Source: DATLFA01 sp035525225 (GTDB taxonomy: Bacteria > Actinomycetota > Acidimicrobiia > Acidimicrobiales > WLNW01). From it: DNA of 64,000 nucleotides. Below the pieces are notes generated by a model. The model searched no databases. It was not told the origin of the DNA and was given only the letters and a program-made list of their open reading frames with translations. The translations under genes were made by a program, and so were the position numbers. The stretch spans positions 124,001-188,000 of the forward strand of contig DATLFA010000034.1 in the NCBI GenBank assembly GCA_035525225.1, written 5' to 3'. Positions 50,399-58,169 of the stretch are shown here, piece after piece. How positions within the stretch are numbered: the stretch's first letter is position 1; each line of letters starts with the position of its first letter.

Positions 50399-51154
50399 CT
50401 ACTCACCAGGATCTGGCGTCGGCGGGATCGTTGTCGTCGTTGTCGTCCCTGTCGTCGTTGTCGGCGGCGGTTCGGTGGTTGTCGGCGGGACCGTTGTGGT
50501 TGGCGGTTCGGTGGTTGTCGGCGGGACCGTTGTGGTTGGCGGTTCGGTGGTTGTCGGCGGGACCGTTGTGGTTGGCGGGACCGTTGTGGTTGGCGGGACC
50601 GTTGTGGTTGGCGGGACCGTTGTGGTCGTTGTTGTGGTGGTCGTTGTTGTCGATCGTGTAGTCGGCGTGATCGTTGTCGGGGTGGAGGTGGTTGTGGTCG
50701 CGGTCGTCGTGGGTGCCGAGTCGGCGGTCGTGGTGGGCGAATCCGAGCGCGTCGTCGACGAGTTCGTCGTACTCGTGCATGCCGCACACGAAGTCGTCGG
50801 CCCGCTGGTGGTCTGGCCGTTCGCCGAACCCGCCCGCGGCGACGATGTCGGCGATGAACCAGGGTCCGTGACCGCCGGCGAACCCGCACCTAGGGTCTGC
50901 TCGAGCGTGACTCCGCCCACCACGACCACTATGCGAGCCGTGGAGTCGGTCGCGGTGGCGTCCGCAGGAACGTCGGCGGCGCCCGCGGCGACCTCGCCTG
51001 CCGGCGGGTCGCGGGTCAGCGCCAGCAGTATCGCCACCACTGCCGCGTAGGCGAGCACGCGAACCGCGAGCGGCAAGCGCAAACGGCGGCGGCGCGGCGT
51101 TTCGTCGAGCGGTAGATAGCGATTGGACATGGCCTCGTGTTCGTTGGTCGTCAC
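50399..51154 (-). CDS. Single-pass membrane protein with Thr/Pro-repeat exterior
   Basis: The 251-residue protein has an Arg-rich N-terminus, one transmembrane helix (LAVRVLAYAAVVAILLAL, about 27-45), a short unique part of about 50 residues (with VVVVGGVTLEQTLGAG), and then about 130 residues almost wholly Thr, Pro, Ser and Ala. That part ends in eight PPTTT(V/E)-type repeats. The tail would be extended and probably O-glycosylated by actinobacterial mannosyltransferases, spanning the cell wall. There is no known domain. GTG 51154 is used; ATG 51130 is also reasonable. Repeat number is likely to vary between strains. Confidence 0.7.
   Translation of the reverse strand: MTTNEHEAMSNRYLPLDETPRRRRLRLPLAVRVLAYAAVVAILLALTRDPPAGEVAAGAADVPADATATDSTARIVVVVGGVTLEQTLGAGSPAVTDPGSSPTSSPRAGSANGQTTSGPTTSCAACTSTTNSSTTRSDSPTTTADSAPTTTATTTTSTPTTITPTTRSTTTTTTTTTTTVPPTTTVPPTTTVPPTTTVPPTTTEPPTTTVPPTTTEPPTTTVPPTTTEPPPTTTTGTTTTTTIPPTPDPGE
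50469..50630. repeat. 36-bp and 18-bp tandem repeats coding for PPTTT units
   Basis: Three perfect 36-bp copies beginning GGTTCGGTGGTTGTCGGCGG run from 50469 to 50576, followed by 18-bp half-units (GGGACCGTTGTGGTTGGC) from 50577. The near-perfect DNA identity, beyond what protein repeats need, points to recent slippage or unequal recombination. Confidence 0.85.
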
Positions 51155-51221
51155 CGCCGCTCCCGGGTGACGAGACTACGCGCTGGCAGGGTCGAAGGCA
51201 GGTTCGCGCGAGAACGATCGG

Positions 51222-51302
51222 TGCGGACGGGGGGACTTGAACCCCCACACCTCGCGGTACCAGATCCTAAGTCTGGCGCGTCTGCCATTCCGCCACGTCC
51301 GC
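51222..51302 (-). tRNA. tRNA-Leu (anticodon UAG)
   Basis: On the minus strand a 7-bp acceptor stem GCGGACG/CGTCCGC is followed by the Leu-type D-arm (GTGGCGGAATGGCAGACGC). The anticodon arm CCAGA-CTTAGGA-TCTGG gives anticodon TAG. A short variable arm and a T-arm with GGGGGTTCAAGTCCCCC complete the cloverleaf. The discriminator is A (51222) and CCA is not encoded. It reads CUN leucine codons. Confidence 0.95.
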
Positions 51303-51523
51303 TGGCCTCGACCGACTGTACCGGACCGGCTCCACCGCCTTGCATCATTACTGCCGGACTACTGCCGGCTCGAAAGTTGCCGATTCCGCTGGTCATGGCG
51401 TCAGTACGAGATTGGCCGAAGAGTCCCCCAATTGCAGGTTTGGGTAGGCCTCTACCGGAGGTACGGATGCAAAGGGAAATGGGCCGTGATGGCGTCTCCA
51501 CCCCTCAGCGAGGAGGTGTGACC

Positions 51524-51742
51524 ATGCATACGAACGAATGGATGTCCACCGAAGCAGCGTCGGCGCGTATCGGGGTCACCCCCCGCACGCTGTATCGGTT
51601 CATCGACGAGGGCCAGTTGCGGGCCTATCGCTTTGGCCGGGTCATCCGGCTGAAGACCCCTGATGTCGAGGCGTATATCGAAAGCTGTCGGATCAAGCCC
51701 GGCGAGTTGGCGCATCTCACGCACTGGCCTGAGTCCGCGTAG
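51524..51742 (+). CDS. Excisionase-type (MerR/BldC-like) helix-turn-helix protein
   Basis: The 72-residue protein has the winged helix-turn-helix of excisionase/BldC-like proteins: WMSTEAASARIGVTPRTLYRFIDEGQLRAYRFGRVIRLKTPDVEAYIE in family layout. Small proteins like this are conserved single genes in actinobacteria and act as DNA-binding regulators rather than phage excisionases. No integrase is nearby. The ATG has a strong GAGGAGGT site. It lies between tRNA-Leu and clpP; a longer in-frame upstream extension has no protein-like features. Confidence 0.85.
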   Translation: MHTNEWMSTEAASARIGVTPRTLYRFIDEGQLRAYRFGRVIRLKTPDVEAYIESCRIKPGELAHLTHWPESA

Positions 51743-51861
51743 GCCGACCACGCTCCCTGGCGGCGCGTCATGTCGCCCGCGCGTCGTGGTGCACCGGTTC
51801 GCCGGCCATCGCCGCTACCCTGACCCCGCCTCACAACTCGTCTCAGGTCGGGGAGCATCCG

Positions 51862-52455
51862 ATGAAAAATGACACACCGCCGATCCACAATCTCGTCGGC
51901 GCCGACGGCCAAGGCGACATATTCAACCGGTTGTTGAAGAACCGCATCGTGTTCCTCGGCAGCGATGTCAATGACGAGGTCGCCAACCAGATCACCGCGC
52001 AATTCCTGTTTCTCGAGGGCGAAGACCCCGAAAAGGACATCTGGCTGTACATCAACTCACCGGGCGGCTCGGTCACGGCCGGCATGGCGATCTACGACAC
52101 GATGCAGTTCATCCAGCCCGACGTGGGCACCATCTGCATGGGTCTCGGGGCCTCGATGGGGCAGTTCTTGTTGTGCGCCGGCGCCGCGGGCAAGCGTTAC
52201 GCGCTGACCCACGCCCGCATCATGATGCACCAACCGTCGGGCGGGGTTCGCGGTCAGGCGAGTGACATCGCGATCCAGGCCGAACAGATGGCCTATATCA
52301 AGCGCCTGATGGCGGAACGCATCGCGTTCCACACGGGTAAGTCGGTCGAACAGGTAATCGCCGACTCCGAGCGTGATCGTTGGTTCACCGCCGAGCAGGC
52401 GCGCGAATACGGCATCATCGACAAGGTGATCTTGCGCCGCGGCGAGATGGAGTAG
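51862..52455 (+). CDS. clpP: ATP-dependent Clp protease proteolytic subunit
   Basis: The 197-residue serine peptidase has the triad Ser98 (GASMGQ), His123 (MMHQPSGG) and Asp172. The handle region YINSPGGSVTAGMAIYDTM is also standard. It forms the barrel that degrades proteins delivered by ClpX or ClpC, including chains tagged by the tmRNA encoded at 41722. In many actinobacteria clpP genes come in pairs near tig and clpX; here it is a single copy flanked by a HTH gene and rpe, so other copies may be elsewhere. TACCCT and a GGGGAG site lie upstream. Confidence 0.96.
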   Translation: MKNDTPPIHNLVGADGQGDIFNRLLKNRIVFLGSDVNDEVANQITAQFLFLEGEDPEKDIWLYINSPGGSVTAGMAIYDTMQFIQPDVGTICMGLGASMGQFLLCAGAAGKRYALTHARIMMHQPSGGVRGQASDIAIQAEQMAYIKRLMAERIAFHTGKSVEQVIADSERDRWFTAEQAREYGIIDKVILRRGEME

Positions 52456-52475
52456 CGGGGCTGACCTGACGCTGC

Positions 52476-53153
52476 TCAGCCGAGGGCCGCGTGCGCGTGG
52501 GCCCGCAAGTCGGTGACCGCGTGCTCGAGACCTTCGGGATCCTTGAACAGGGCAGTCCCGGCCACGAGCACATTGGCTCCGGCTTTCACGGCTCCGGCAA
52601 CTGTCGTGAGCCCGATGCCGCCGTCGACTTCGATGTCGAAGTCGAGGCCTCGGTCATCGCGCATGCCGACGATCTCGTCGATCTTCGCCTCCATAGTGGC
52701 GATGTACTTCTGACCGCCGAAGCCGGGGTTCACGGTCATCACGAGCAACAGGTCGATCATGTCCATCACGTGCAACACGTCGCACGCGGGCGTCGCCGGA
52801 TTGAGGGCGACCGCCGCCGTCGCCCCGAGATCGCGAATGTGGGCCAAGGTGCGGTGCAGATGCGTGCACGCCTCGGCATGCACGATAATCAGCTCACACC
52901 CCGCCTCGACATAGCGCGGCAGCAAGTCGTCGGGCCGCTCGACCATGAGGTGCGCCTCGAACGGCACGGTGACGTGCGGGCGGATCGACGCGATCAGATC
53001 GGGGCCGAACGTGAGATTCGGAACGAAATGGCCGTCCATGACATCCCACTGGATGCGGTCGACACCGGCCTTTTGCAGGGCGATACAGGCATCGCCCAAC
53101 CGAGAGAAGTCAGCGGGCAACACCGATGGGACGATCGCGATTTGGCGCGGCAT
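52476..53153 (-). CDS. rpe: Ribulose-phosphate 3-epimerase
   Basis: The 225-residue TIM barrel interconverts ribulose 5-phosphate and xylulose 5-phosphate in the pentose phosphate pathway. Marks are VPSVLPADFSRLGD, the metal/catalytic DVMDGHFVPNLTFGP, HLMVERPDD, VNPGFGGQKY and the phosphate-binding VDGGIGLTT and ANVLVAGTALF. TAGGAT 8 nt before the ATG suggests a leaderless or nearly leaderless message. It is divergent from the uracil methyltransferase gene with a gap of 50 bp. Confidence 0.96.
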   Translation of the reverse strand: MPRQIAIVPSVLPADFSRLGDACIALQKAGVDRIQWDVMDGHFVPNLTFGPDLIASIRPHVTVPFEAHLMVERPDDLLPRYVEAGCELIIVHAEACTHLHRTLAHIRDLGATAAVALNPATPACDVLHVMDMIDLLLVMTVNPGFGGQKYIATMEAKIDEIVGMRDDRGLDFDIEVDGGIGLTTVAGAVKAGANVLVAGTALFKDPEGLEHAVTDLRAHAHAALG

Positions 53154-53203
53154 GAGTGCCGATCCTACCGAGCGACGGCGGCGCGCACTGCGAGAATGCG
53201 GTG

Positions 53204-54388
53204 ATGGATCGGCCGCAGTTGCACACGACCGGGGTGGCCAAGGGCGGCGCGGCGATCGCTCGTGATGCCGACGGTCGGGTGGTCTTCGTGCGGGGTGCGT
53301 TGCCCGACGAAGTGGTTATGGCCGACATCGTCGAGGCCAAGCGCGACTATGCGACCGCCGAATTGCGTGACGTGATCGAACCGTCGCCGTGGCGAATCGA
53401 GCCTCCGTGCCCCTTCGTCGCGGCGGGATGCGGCGGCTGCGATCTGCAACATGCGTCGGTCGAGGGTCAGCGCGCGCTCAAGGTGCGCATCGTCGAGGAT
53501 GCACTGAAACGCGTGGCTCGCCTGCCGCAGCATCCTGCGGTCGGCGTCATTTCGCTGCCGGGCGTCGCATACCGCAGCACGGTGCGCGGCGTTGTGCGTG
53601 ATCGACGCTTTGCGTTCCGTCGTCGCGCGTCGCACGATGCGGTGTCCGTTGCGACGTGTCTCGTCGCGCATCCACTGATCGATGCCTTGATCCGCGACGG
53701 AGACTTCGGCGCGAGCAAAGAGGTCACCCTGCGTTGTGGTGTCAACACCGGTGACCGACTCGTGATCGCGTCGCCGCGAGCGAAGGGCATCGTCGTCGCG
53801 GGCGGCGTCGCCGTGGTGGGCCGCGACGAATTGCGCCGGGGCGCGATCAGCTTCATTCACGAAGAGGTCGCCGGTGTTCGCTTCCGTGTCTCGGCCCGAT
53901 CGTTCTTCCAAGCGCGCGCCGACGGCGCCGCGGCACTCGTCGAGGCAGTCAGCGACTTCGTCGGCGACCTGCCGAGCGACGGTGTCGCCGTCGACCTCTA
54001 TGCCGGTGTCGGGCTGTTCGCGGCGACCGCGCTCGCGCGCTGGCCCGAAGTGCTCGCGGTCGAGCAGAGCTCGAGTTCGGTCGGCGACTGCCGCGTGAAC
54101 GTGCCCCAGGCGCGTGTCGTGCGCGGTGATGTCGACGTGTGGCCGGCGCAGGCAGCCTCTGTCGTGGTCGCGGATCCGTCACGGCAGGGCCTCGGGGTGG
54201 CTGCGGCCGATCGCGTGGCCGCCACCGGGGCGCCACGGGTGGTGCTGGTCAGCTGCGATCCGGCCGCGTTCGGTCGCGATGTGGCCTTGCTCGAGGCTCG
54301 TGGCTACGGACTCGAGGCACTGCGCGTGGTCGACCTGTTCCCTCAGACCTCGCACGTCGAGGTGGTGAGCCGGTTCGATCGACGCTGA
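53204..54388 (+). CDS. TrmA/RumA-family RNA (uracil-C5) methyltransferase with 4Fe-4S site
   Basis: The 394-residue SAM-dependent enzyme has an N-terminal TRAM-like part (HTTGVAKGGAAIARDADGRVVFV), the iron-sulfur cysteines C69, C76 and C79 (CPFVAAGCGGC), and the SAM motif DLYAGVGLFA. The catalytic cysteine lies in VSCDPAAFGRD, and the C-terminal DLFPQTSHVEVV is typical. It makes 5-methyluridine in 23S rRNA or tRNA; which one cannot be told. The fourth Fe-S cysteine expected in the central region is probably in ATCLVAH. GAGAAT 6 nt before ATG 53204 may be a leaderless -10. Confidence 0.9.
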   Translation: MDRPQLHTTGVAKGGAAIARDADGRVVFVRGALPDEVVMADIVEAKRDYATAELRDVIEPSPWRIEPPCPFVAAGCGGCDLQHASVEGQRALKVRIVEDALKRVARLPQHPAVGVISLPGVAYRSTVRGVVRDRRFAFRRRASHDAVSVATCLVAHPLIDALIRDGDFGASKEVTLRCGVNTGDRLVIASPRAKGIVVAGGVAVVGRDELRRGAISFIHEEVAGVRFRVSARSFFQARADGAAALVEAVSDFVGDLPSDGVAVDLYAGVGLFAATALARWPEVLAVEQSSSSVGDCRVNVPQARVVRGDVDVWPAQAASVVVADPSRQGLGVAAADRVAATGAPRVVLVSCDPAAFGRDVALLEARGYGLEALRVVDLFPQTSHVEVVSRFDRR

Positions 54389-54460
54389 ATCGTCATCACC
54401 AACCGGACGTTCGGAACGCATCGGCCGGGCCTGGTGTATTGATGGTGACAGGACAACACC

Positions 54461-55033
54461 GTGTCGGACGAAACACACGAAGAGACCACGCTGGTCGAAC
54501 GCGCACGCGGCGGCGACGACGATGCCTATGGCGCGCTCGTGAAGCGGTACTCGCGTGACGCCGTCCGTGTCGCGACCGCGATCACGGGGTCGGTGGGTGA
54601 TGCAGAAGATGCCGCGCAGACTGCGTTCGTCAAGGCCTACTTGGCGCTCGACCGCTTTCGGGCGGGCGCGCCGGTGCGCCCGTGGTTGATGCGGATCGTG
54701 GCGAACGAGGCGAAGAACTCGCGTCGGTCCTCGCAACGGCGCGAGCGTCTGGCCGAGCGTTCACACGAGCGGTACTGCGTCATCGCGCCGTCGGCCGAAG
54801 AGGGAGCCATCGCCGGCGTGACGACGACCGAGCTGCTTCGCGCCGTGGCGCGGCTGGATCATCGAGATCGTTCGGTGATCGCCTTTCGATTCTTTGCAGA
54901 GATGAGCGAAGCCGAGACCGCGTTGGCGCTCGACTGCGCGACGGGCACGGTCAAGTCCCGGTTGTCGCGGGCCATGGCGCGACTGCGCGCCGAGCTCGAT
55001 GCCGATCTGCCTGCAGCCGGAGGGGCCCGCTGA
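54461..55033 (+). CDS. ECF-type RNA polymerase sigma factor
   Basis: The 190-residue protein has sigma region 2 (LVKRYSRDAVRVATAITGSVGDAEDAAQTAFVKAYLALDRF) and region 4 (LLRAVARLDHRDRSVIAFRFFAEMSEAETALALDCATGTVKSRLSRAMARLR), joined by a short linker and with no region 3, as in ECF sigmas. GTG 54461 is used. The next gene starts 1 bp after the stop and encodes a single-pass membrane protein, so the pair is probably a sigma/anti-sigma-type signalling unit. Confidence 0.93.
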   Translation: MSDETHEETTLVERARGGDDDAYGALVKRYSRDAVRVATAITGSVGDAEDAAQTAFVKAYLALDRFRAGAPVRPWLMRIVANEAKNSRRSSQRRERLAERSHERYCVIAPSAEEGAIAGVTTTELLRAVARLDHRDRSVIAFRFFAEMSEAETALALDCATGTVKSRLSRAMARLRAELDADLPAAGGAR

Positions 55034-55034
55034 G

Positions 55035-55949
55035 ATGACTGTCCATTCGCCGATCGATCCTCTCGAAAGCGCCCTCGCCGACCTGGCTTCGCGCGTCGAC
55101 ATCACCGACGTCGACGCGTTCACCGCGGCAACGATGGTGAAAGTGCGCCGAGGGCGCGACGACGCGCGGCGCCGGCGCACGTTCTCGGTGGTGCGGGGTT
55201 CGAACGCTCGCCAGGTCCTTGCGGTGGCGGCGGCGATCTTGCTGGTCGTCACGGCGGTGCTGGCCGTCCCGCGGTCGCGCGACGCCATTGCGGACCTGCT
55301 GGGCATCGACGGGCTGCGCATCCGCAGCGGGGACGTGCCGGCGACCTCGTCCCCCGGCTCGTCGGCAGTCACGTCGTCGTCGACTTTCTCGCCGACCGGC
55401 TCGTCGACCGTCTCGTCCACAACAGGGCCGACCGTGAGCGGCGCCGCTCCCTTCGATGCGGCGGCGGTCGGTCGCGACCTCGCGCTCGGCTCCGAAGTAT
55501 CACTGGCCACTGCGCGCGCCACGCTGCCCGCGCTGCGCGAGCTCGACAGTGCGTACGGGCCCCCCGACGCGATGTATCGCAGCGATCGGCCGGCGGGTTT
55601 GGTGTCGTTCGTGTGGCGAGCGCGGCAGGGCCTGGCGGGCTCGCCAACCGCGCCGACGGTCGGCTTGGTAGTCCAGCAGTATCCGGGCAGTGGCGACGTC
55701 TCGTACTTCCTCAAGACACTGTCGCCCGGCTCGCGGGCGCGTGAGGTGACCGTCGAGGGCAAGAAGGGGTACTGGGTCGATGGCGCGCCGCACTCCATCG
55801 CCTACGTCGATGCCCGCAACGCATTCGTCGAGGACACTGTCCGCTGGGCCAGCAACGCGCTGGTGTGGGCCGCCAACGGGGTCACGCATCGCATCGAATC
55901 GTCCCTCACGCAAGACGAGGCGGTTGCCCTGGTGGCATTGCTGAAGTAG
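55035..55949 (+). CDS. Single-pass membrane protein, putative partner (anti-sigma-like) of the ECF sigma factor
   Basis: The 304-residue protein has a 58-residue cytoplasmic N-terminus with helical and basic stretches, one membrane helix (VLAVAAAILLVVTAVLAV, about 61-78), a Ser/Thr-rich spacer (about 105-145), and an exported C-terminal domain with KKGYWVDGAPH and a beta-rich layout. The cytoplasmic part lacks the HxxxCxxC zinc motif of ZAS anti-sigmas. Gene order (1 bp after the sigma gene) supports an anti-sigma role; sequence alone does not. The outer domain could sense an envelope signal. Confidence 0.65.
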   Translation: MTVHSPIDPLESALADLASRVDITDVDAFTAATMVKVRRGRDDARRRRTFSVVRGSNARQVLAVAAAILLVVTAVLAVPRSRDAIADLLGIDGLRIRSGDVPATSSPGSSAVTSSSTFSPTGSSTVSSTTGPTVSGAAPFDAAAVGRDLALGSEVSLATARATLPALRELDSAYGPPDAMYRSDRPAGLVSFVWRARQGLAGSPTAPTVGLVVQQYPGSGDVSYFLKTLSPGSRAREVTVEGKKGYWVDGAPHSIAYVDARNAFVEDTVRWASNALVWAANGVTHRIESSLTQDEAVALVALLK

Positions 55950-56005
55950 CGGATGGCGAACCCTCGCGCTGCCGGAGCGGGTTCGGTCGATCGCGCCGCC
56001 GGGGG

Positions 56006-56011
56006 TAGGGT
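56006..56011 (+). promoter_or_regulatory. -10 element TAGGGT of a leaderless promoter
   Basis: TAGGGT lies 6 nt before ATG 56018 of the acyl-CoA dehydrogenase gene, with no Shine-Dalgarno. Confidence 0.55.
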
Positions 56012-56017
56012 GCCGCT

Positions 56018-57331
56018 ATGGCATGGGACTTCGAAACCGAACCTGATTTCCAAGCGAAGCTCGACTGGATGCGCGAGTTTCTCGACCGCGAGATCCTGCC
56101 GTTGGAGACGATCGAATACGACGTGACCGACGAGCAGTGGGCGCGACTGACCGACCCGCTCAAGGCCGAGGTCAAACGGCAGGGCTTGTGGGCCTGCCAT
56201 CTCGACGCAGAGCTGGGTGGTCAAGGCTACGGGCAGGTCAAGTTGGCGTTGATGCACGAGATCCTCGGGCGCTCGACCACGATCGCGCCCAGCATCTTCG
56301 GCAACAACGCGCCCGACTCCGGCAATGCCGAGCTCATCGCCATCGGTGGCGACGCGCAACAAAAGAAGCGCTGGCTCGAGCCGCTGCTCGAAGGCACCAT
56401 GCGATCTGCGTATTCGATGACCGAACCCGAGGTCGCGGGTAGCGATCCGACGTTGATCCGTACGACCGCGGTGCTCGACGGTGACGAGTACGTGATCAAC
56501 GGTCACAAGTGGTTCTCGTCGAATGCGTCGGTGTCCAACTTCTTGATCGTGATGGTCGTGACGAATCCCGACGTCCACGCGTATCAAGGTTGTTCGATGA
56601 TCATCGTGCCGACCGACGCGCCGGGCGTGCGCATCGTGCGCGATGTGCCGAACATGCATCATCCGGATCCGATGCACGACCTCACCAAGCGCCGGCCCGC
56701 AGGGCACGCCGAGATCTACTACGAAAACGTGCGAGTTCCTCGAGAGAATCTCATCGGTAACCCCGGCGACGGGTTCCTGCTGGCGCAAAAGCGCCTCGGT
56801 CCCGGTCGTATCCACCACGCGATGCGCTGGCTTGGCCAGGCCCGTCGGGCCTTCGACATGATGTGCGAGCGTATGTTGTCGCGCTATTCGCACGGTTCGT
56901 TGTTGGCCGAAAAGCAGATGATGCAAGACTTCGTCGCCGAGTCTCTGATCGACATCGAGACGGCCAAGATGCTGTGCATGAAGGCGGCGTGGCACATGGA
57001 CAAACACGGTGCGTCGAAATCGCGCACCGAGATCGCGATGATCAAGGTCTACGGCACCAAGATGCTCTACAACGTGATCGATCGATCCATCCAGGTATAC
57101 GGGGCGCTCGGTTACACCACCGACCTGCCGCTCGAAGAGATGTACCGCAACGCCCGCGCGTCACGCTTGGTCGACGGCGCCGACGAAGTGCACAAGGTCA
57201 CGATCGCCCGCCAGACCCTGAAGAACTACAAGCCCGTCGACGGGTGGCCGTCGGAACACGTGCCCACCCGCCGCGCGGCCGCGCTCGAGAAGTTCGCCCT
57301 GATCTTCGACATCGAGTCCGCCAACAGCTGA
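56018..57331 (+). CDS. Acyl-CoA dehydrogenase (long-form, FadE-like)
   Basis: The 437-residue flavoprotein is longer than the two dehydrogenases at 3629 and 24395 and belongs to another branch. It has AYSMTEPEVAGSDPTLIRTTAV, GHKWFSSNA, RLGPGRIHHAMRWLGQARRAF (substrate arginine region) and a C-terminal YGALGYTTDLPLEEMYRNARASRLVDGADEVHK. The last piece replaces the FAGSSEIQRN signature with VDGADEVHK, as in ACAD10/11-like and some fatty-acyl branches. It is a monocistronic gene. Broad fatty-acyl-CoA oxidation is likely. Confidence 0.92.
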   Translation: MAWDFETEPDFQAKLDWMREFLDREILPLETIEYDVTDEQWARLTDPLKAEVKRQGLWACHLDAELGGQGYGQVKLALMHEILGRSTTIAPSIFGNNAPDSGNAELIAIGGDAQQKKRWLEPLLEGTMRSAYSMTEPEVAGSDPTLIRTTAVLDGDEYVINGHKWFSSNASVSNFLIVMVVTNPDVHAYQGCSMIIVPTDAPGVRIVRDVPNMHHPDPMHDLTKRRPAGHAEIYYENVRVPRENLIGNPGDGFLLAQKRLGPGRIHHAMRWLGQARRAFDMMCERMLSRYSHGSLLAEKQMMQDFVAESLIDIETAKMLCMKAAWHMDKHGASKSRTEIAMIKVYGTKMLYNVIDRSIQVYGALGYTTDLPLEEMYRNARASRLVDGADEVHKVTIARQTLKNYKPVDGWPSEHVPTRRAAALEKFALIFDIESANS

Positions 57332-57365
57332 CCCACCGGCTTCACCAACGGGTCGGTAGGGCGGG

Positions 57366-58136
57366 TCAGGCGGTCATGTAGCCGCCGCCGTCGATCATCA
57401 GTGTCTCGCCGTTGAGGAAGCGGCTGGCGTCGGAGCACAGGAACAGCACCACCGGTGCGATGTCGTCTTCGGGTTCGCCGTCGCGCGACATGGGGTGGCG
57501 GCGGTACATGGCATCCCACGCGTCGGCCCGGATGTCGTTGTCGGGCGGCTTGTCCCACGCACCCGCCGCGGCGGGGCAGTAGCAGTTGGTGACGATGCCG
57601 TACTTCGCCCACTCACGCGCCGCGGTGCGGGTGAGCGCGCGGATCGCCTCCTTCGACGCGTTGTAGGGCCCATAGCCCGCGGCACCGCGAATGCCGTTGG
57701 CCGACGCCACGTTGACGATGCGCCCCCATCCCTGCGCCTTCATGTGGGGGAAGACCGCTTGCATGCCCCACAACGTGCCGAGGGTGCCCGTGCGGTGGAG
57801 CACATCCATATCGCTCTCGGTCACTTGCTCGAGCGGCATGGTCGGGCGAAAGCGCTGCGCGTTGTTGACCAACGCGTCGACGCGGCCGAACCGACGGTGC
57901 ACTTCGTCGACCATGTTGAACACCGACTGCTGCGAGCCGACGTCGCACTCGACGCCGAGGTTGGGGGCACCCAGTTCGGTCAGCTCCGCGATTGCCTCGT
58001 CGAGCAGGTTGCGCCGGAACTCGGCAACGGCAACGGTGGCGCCGTTCTTCGCGAGATGGCGGGCTATGCCTCGCCCGATACCGCGACCGGAGCCGGTCAC
58101 GATGATCACTCTGCCGTTCACCCCGTGTTCAGTCAT
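57366..58136 (-). CDS. Short-chain dehydrogenase/reductase (classical)
   Basis: The 256-residue SDR has the complete classical set: TGSGRGIG (14-21), NNA (91-93), Ser145 in NVASANG, and Y158-NAS-K162. The C-terminal DDIAPVVLFLCSDASRFLNGETLMIDGGG is FabG-like. TAGCAA lies 6 nt before the ATG and may be a leaderless -10. It is convergent with the acyl-CoA dehydrogenase gene and could act on the corresponding 3-hydroxyacyl substrate; that link is inference. Confidence 0.92.
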   Translation of the reverse strand: MTEHGVNGRVIIVTGSGRGIGRGIARHLAKNGATVAVAEFRRNLLDEAIAELTELGAPNLGVECDVGSQQSVFNMVDEVHRRFGRVDALVNNAQRFRPTMPLEQVTESDMDVLHRTGTLGTLWGMQAVFPHMKAQGWGRIVNVASANGIRGAAGYGPYNASKEAIRALTRTAAREWAKYGIVTNCYCPAAAGAWDKPPDNDIRADAWDAMYRRHPMSRDGEPEDDIAPVVLFLCSDASRFLNGETLMIDGGGYMTA

Positions 58137-58169
58137 GCGCCTTTGCTAGCAGAGCAAGGCGTGATGCGC

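Noticed and set aside
50469..50630. Regular direct repeats resembling a CRISPR array
   Set aside because: The units are contiguous with no unique spacers, they are in frame as PPTTT codons, and no cas genes are nearby.
51524..51742. Excisionase-like HTH next to a tRNA gene as a sign of an integrated element
   Set aside because: No integrase, no duplicated tRNA end and no phage genes are present, and clpP and rpe follow. The protein fits the small conserved BldC-like regulators of actinobacteria.
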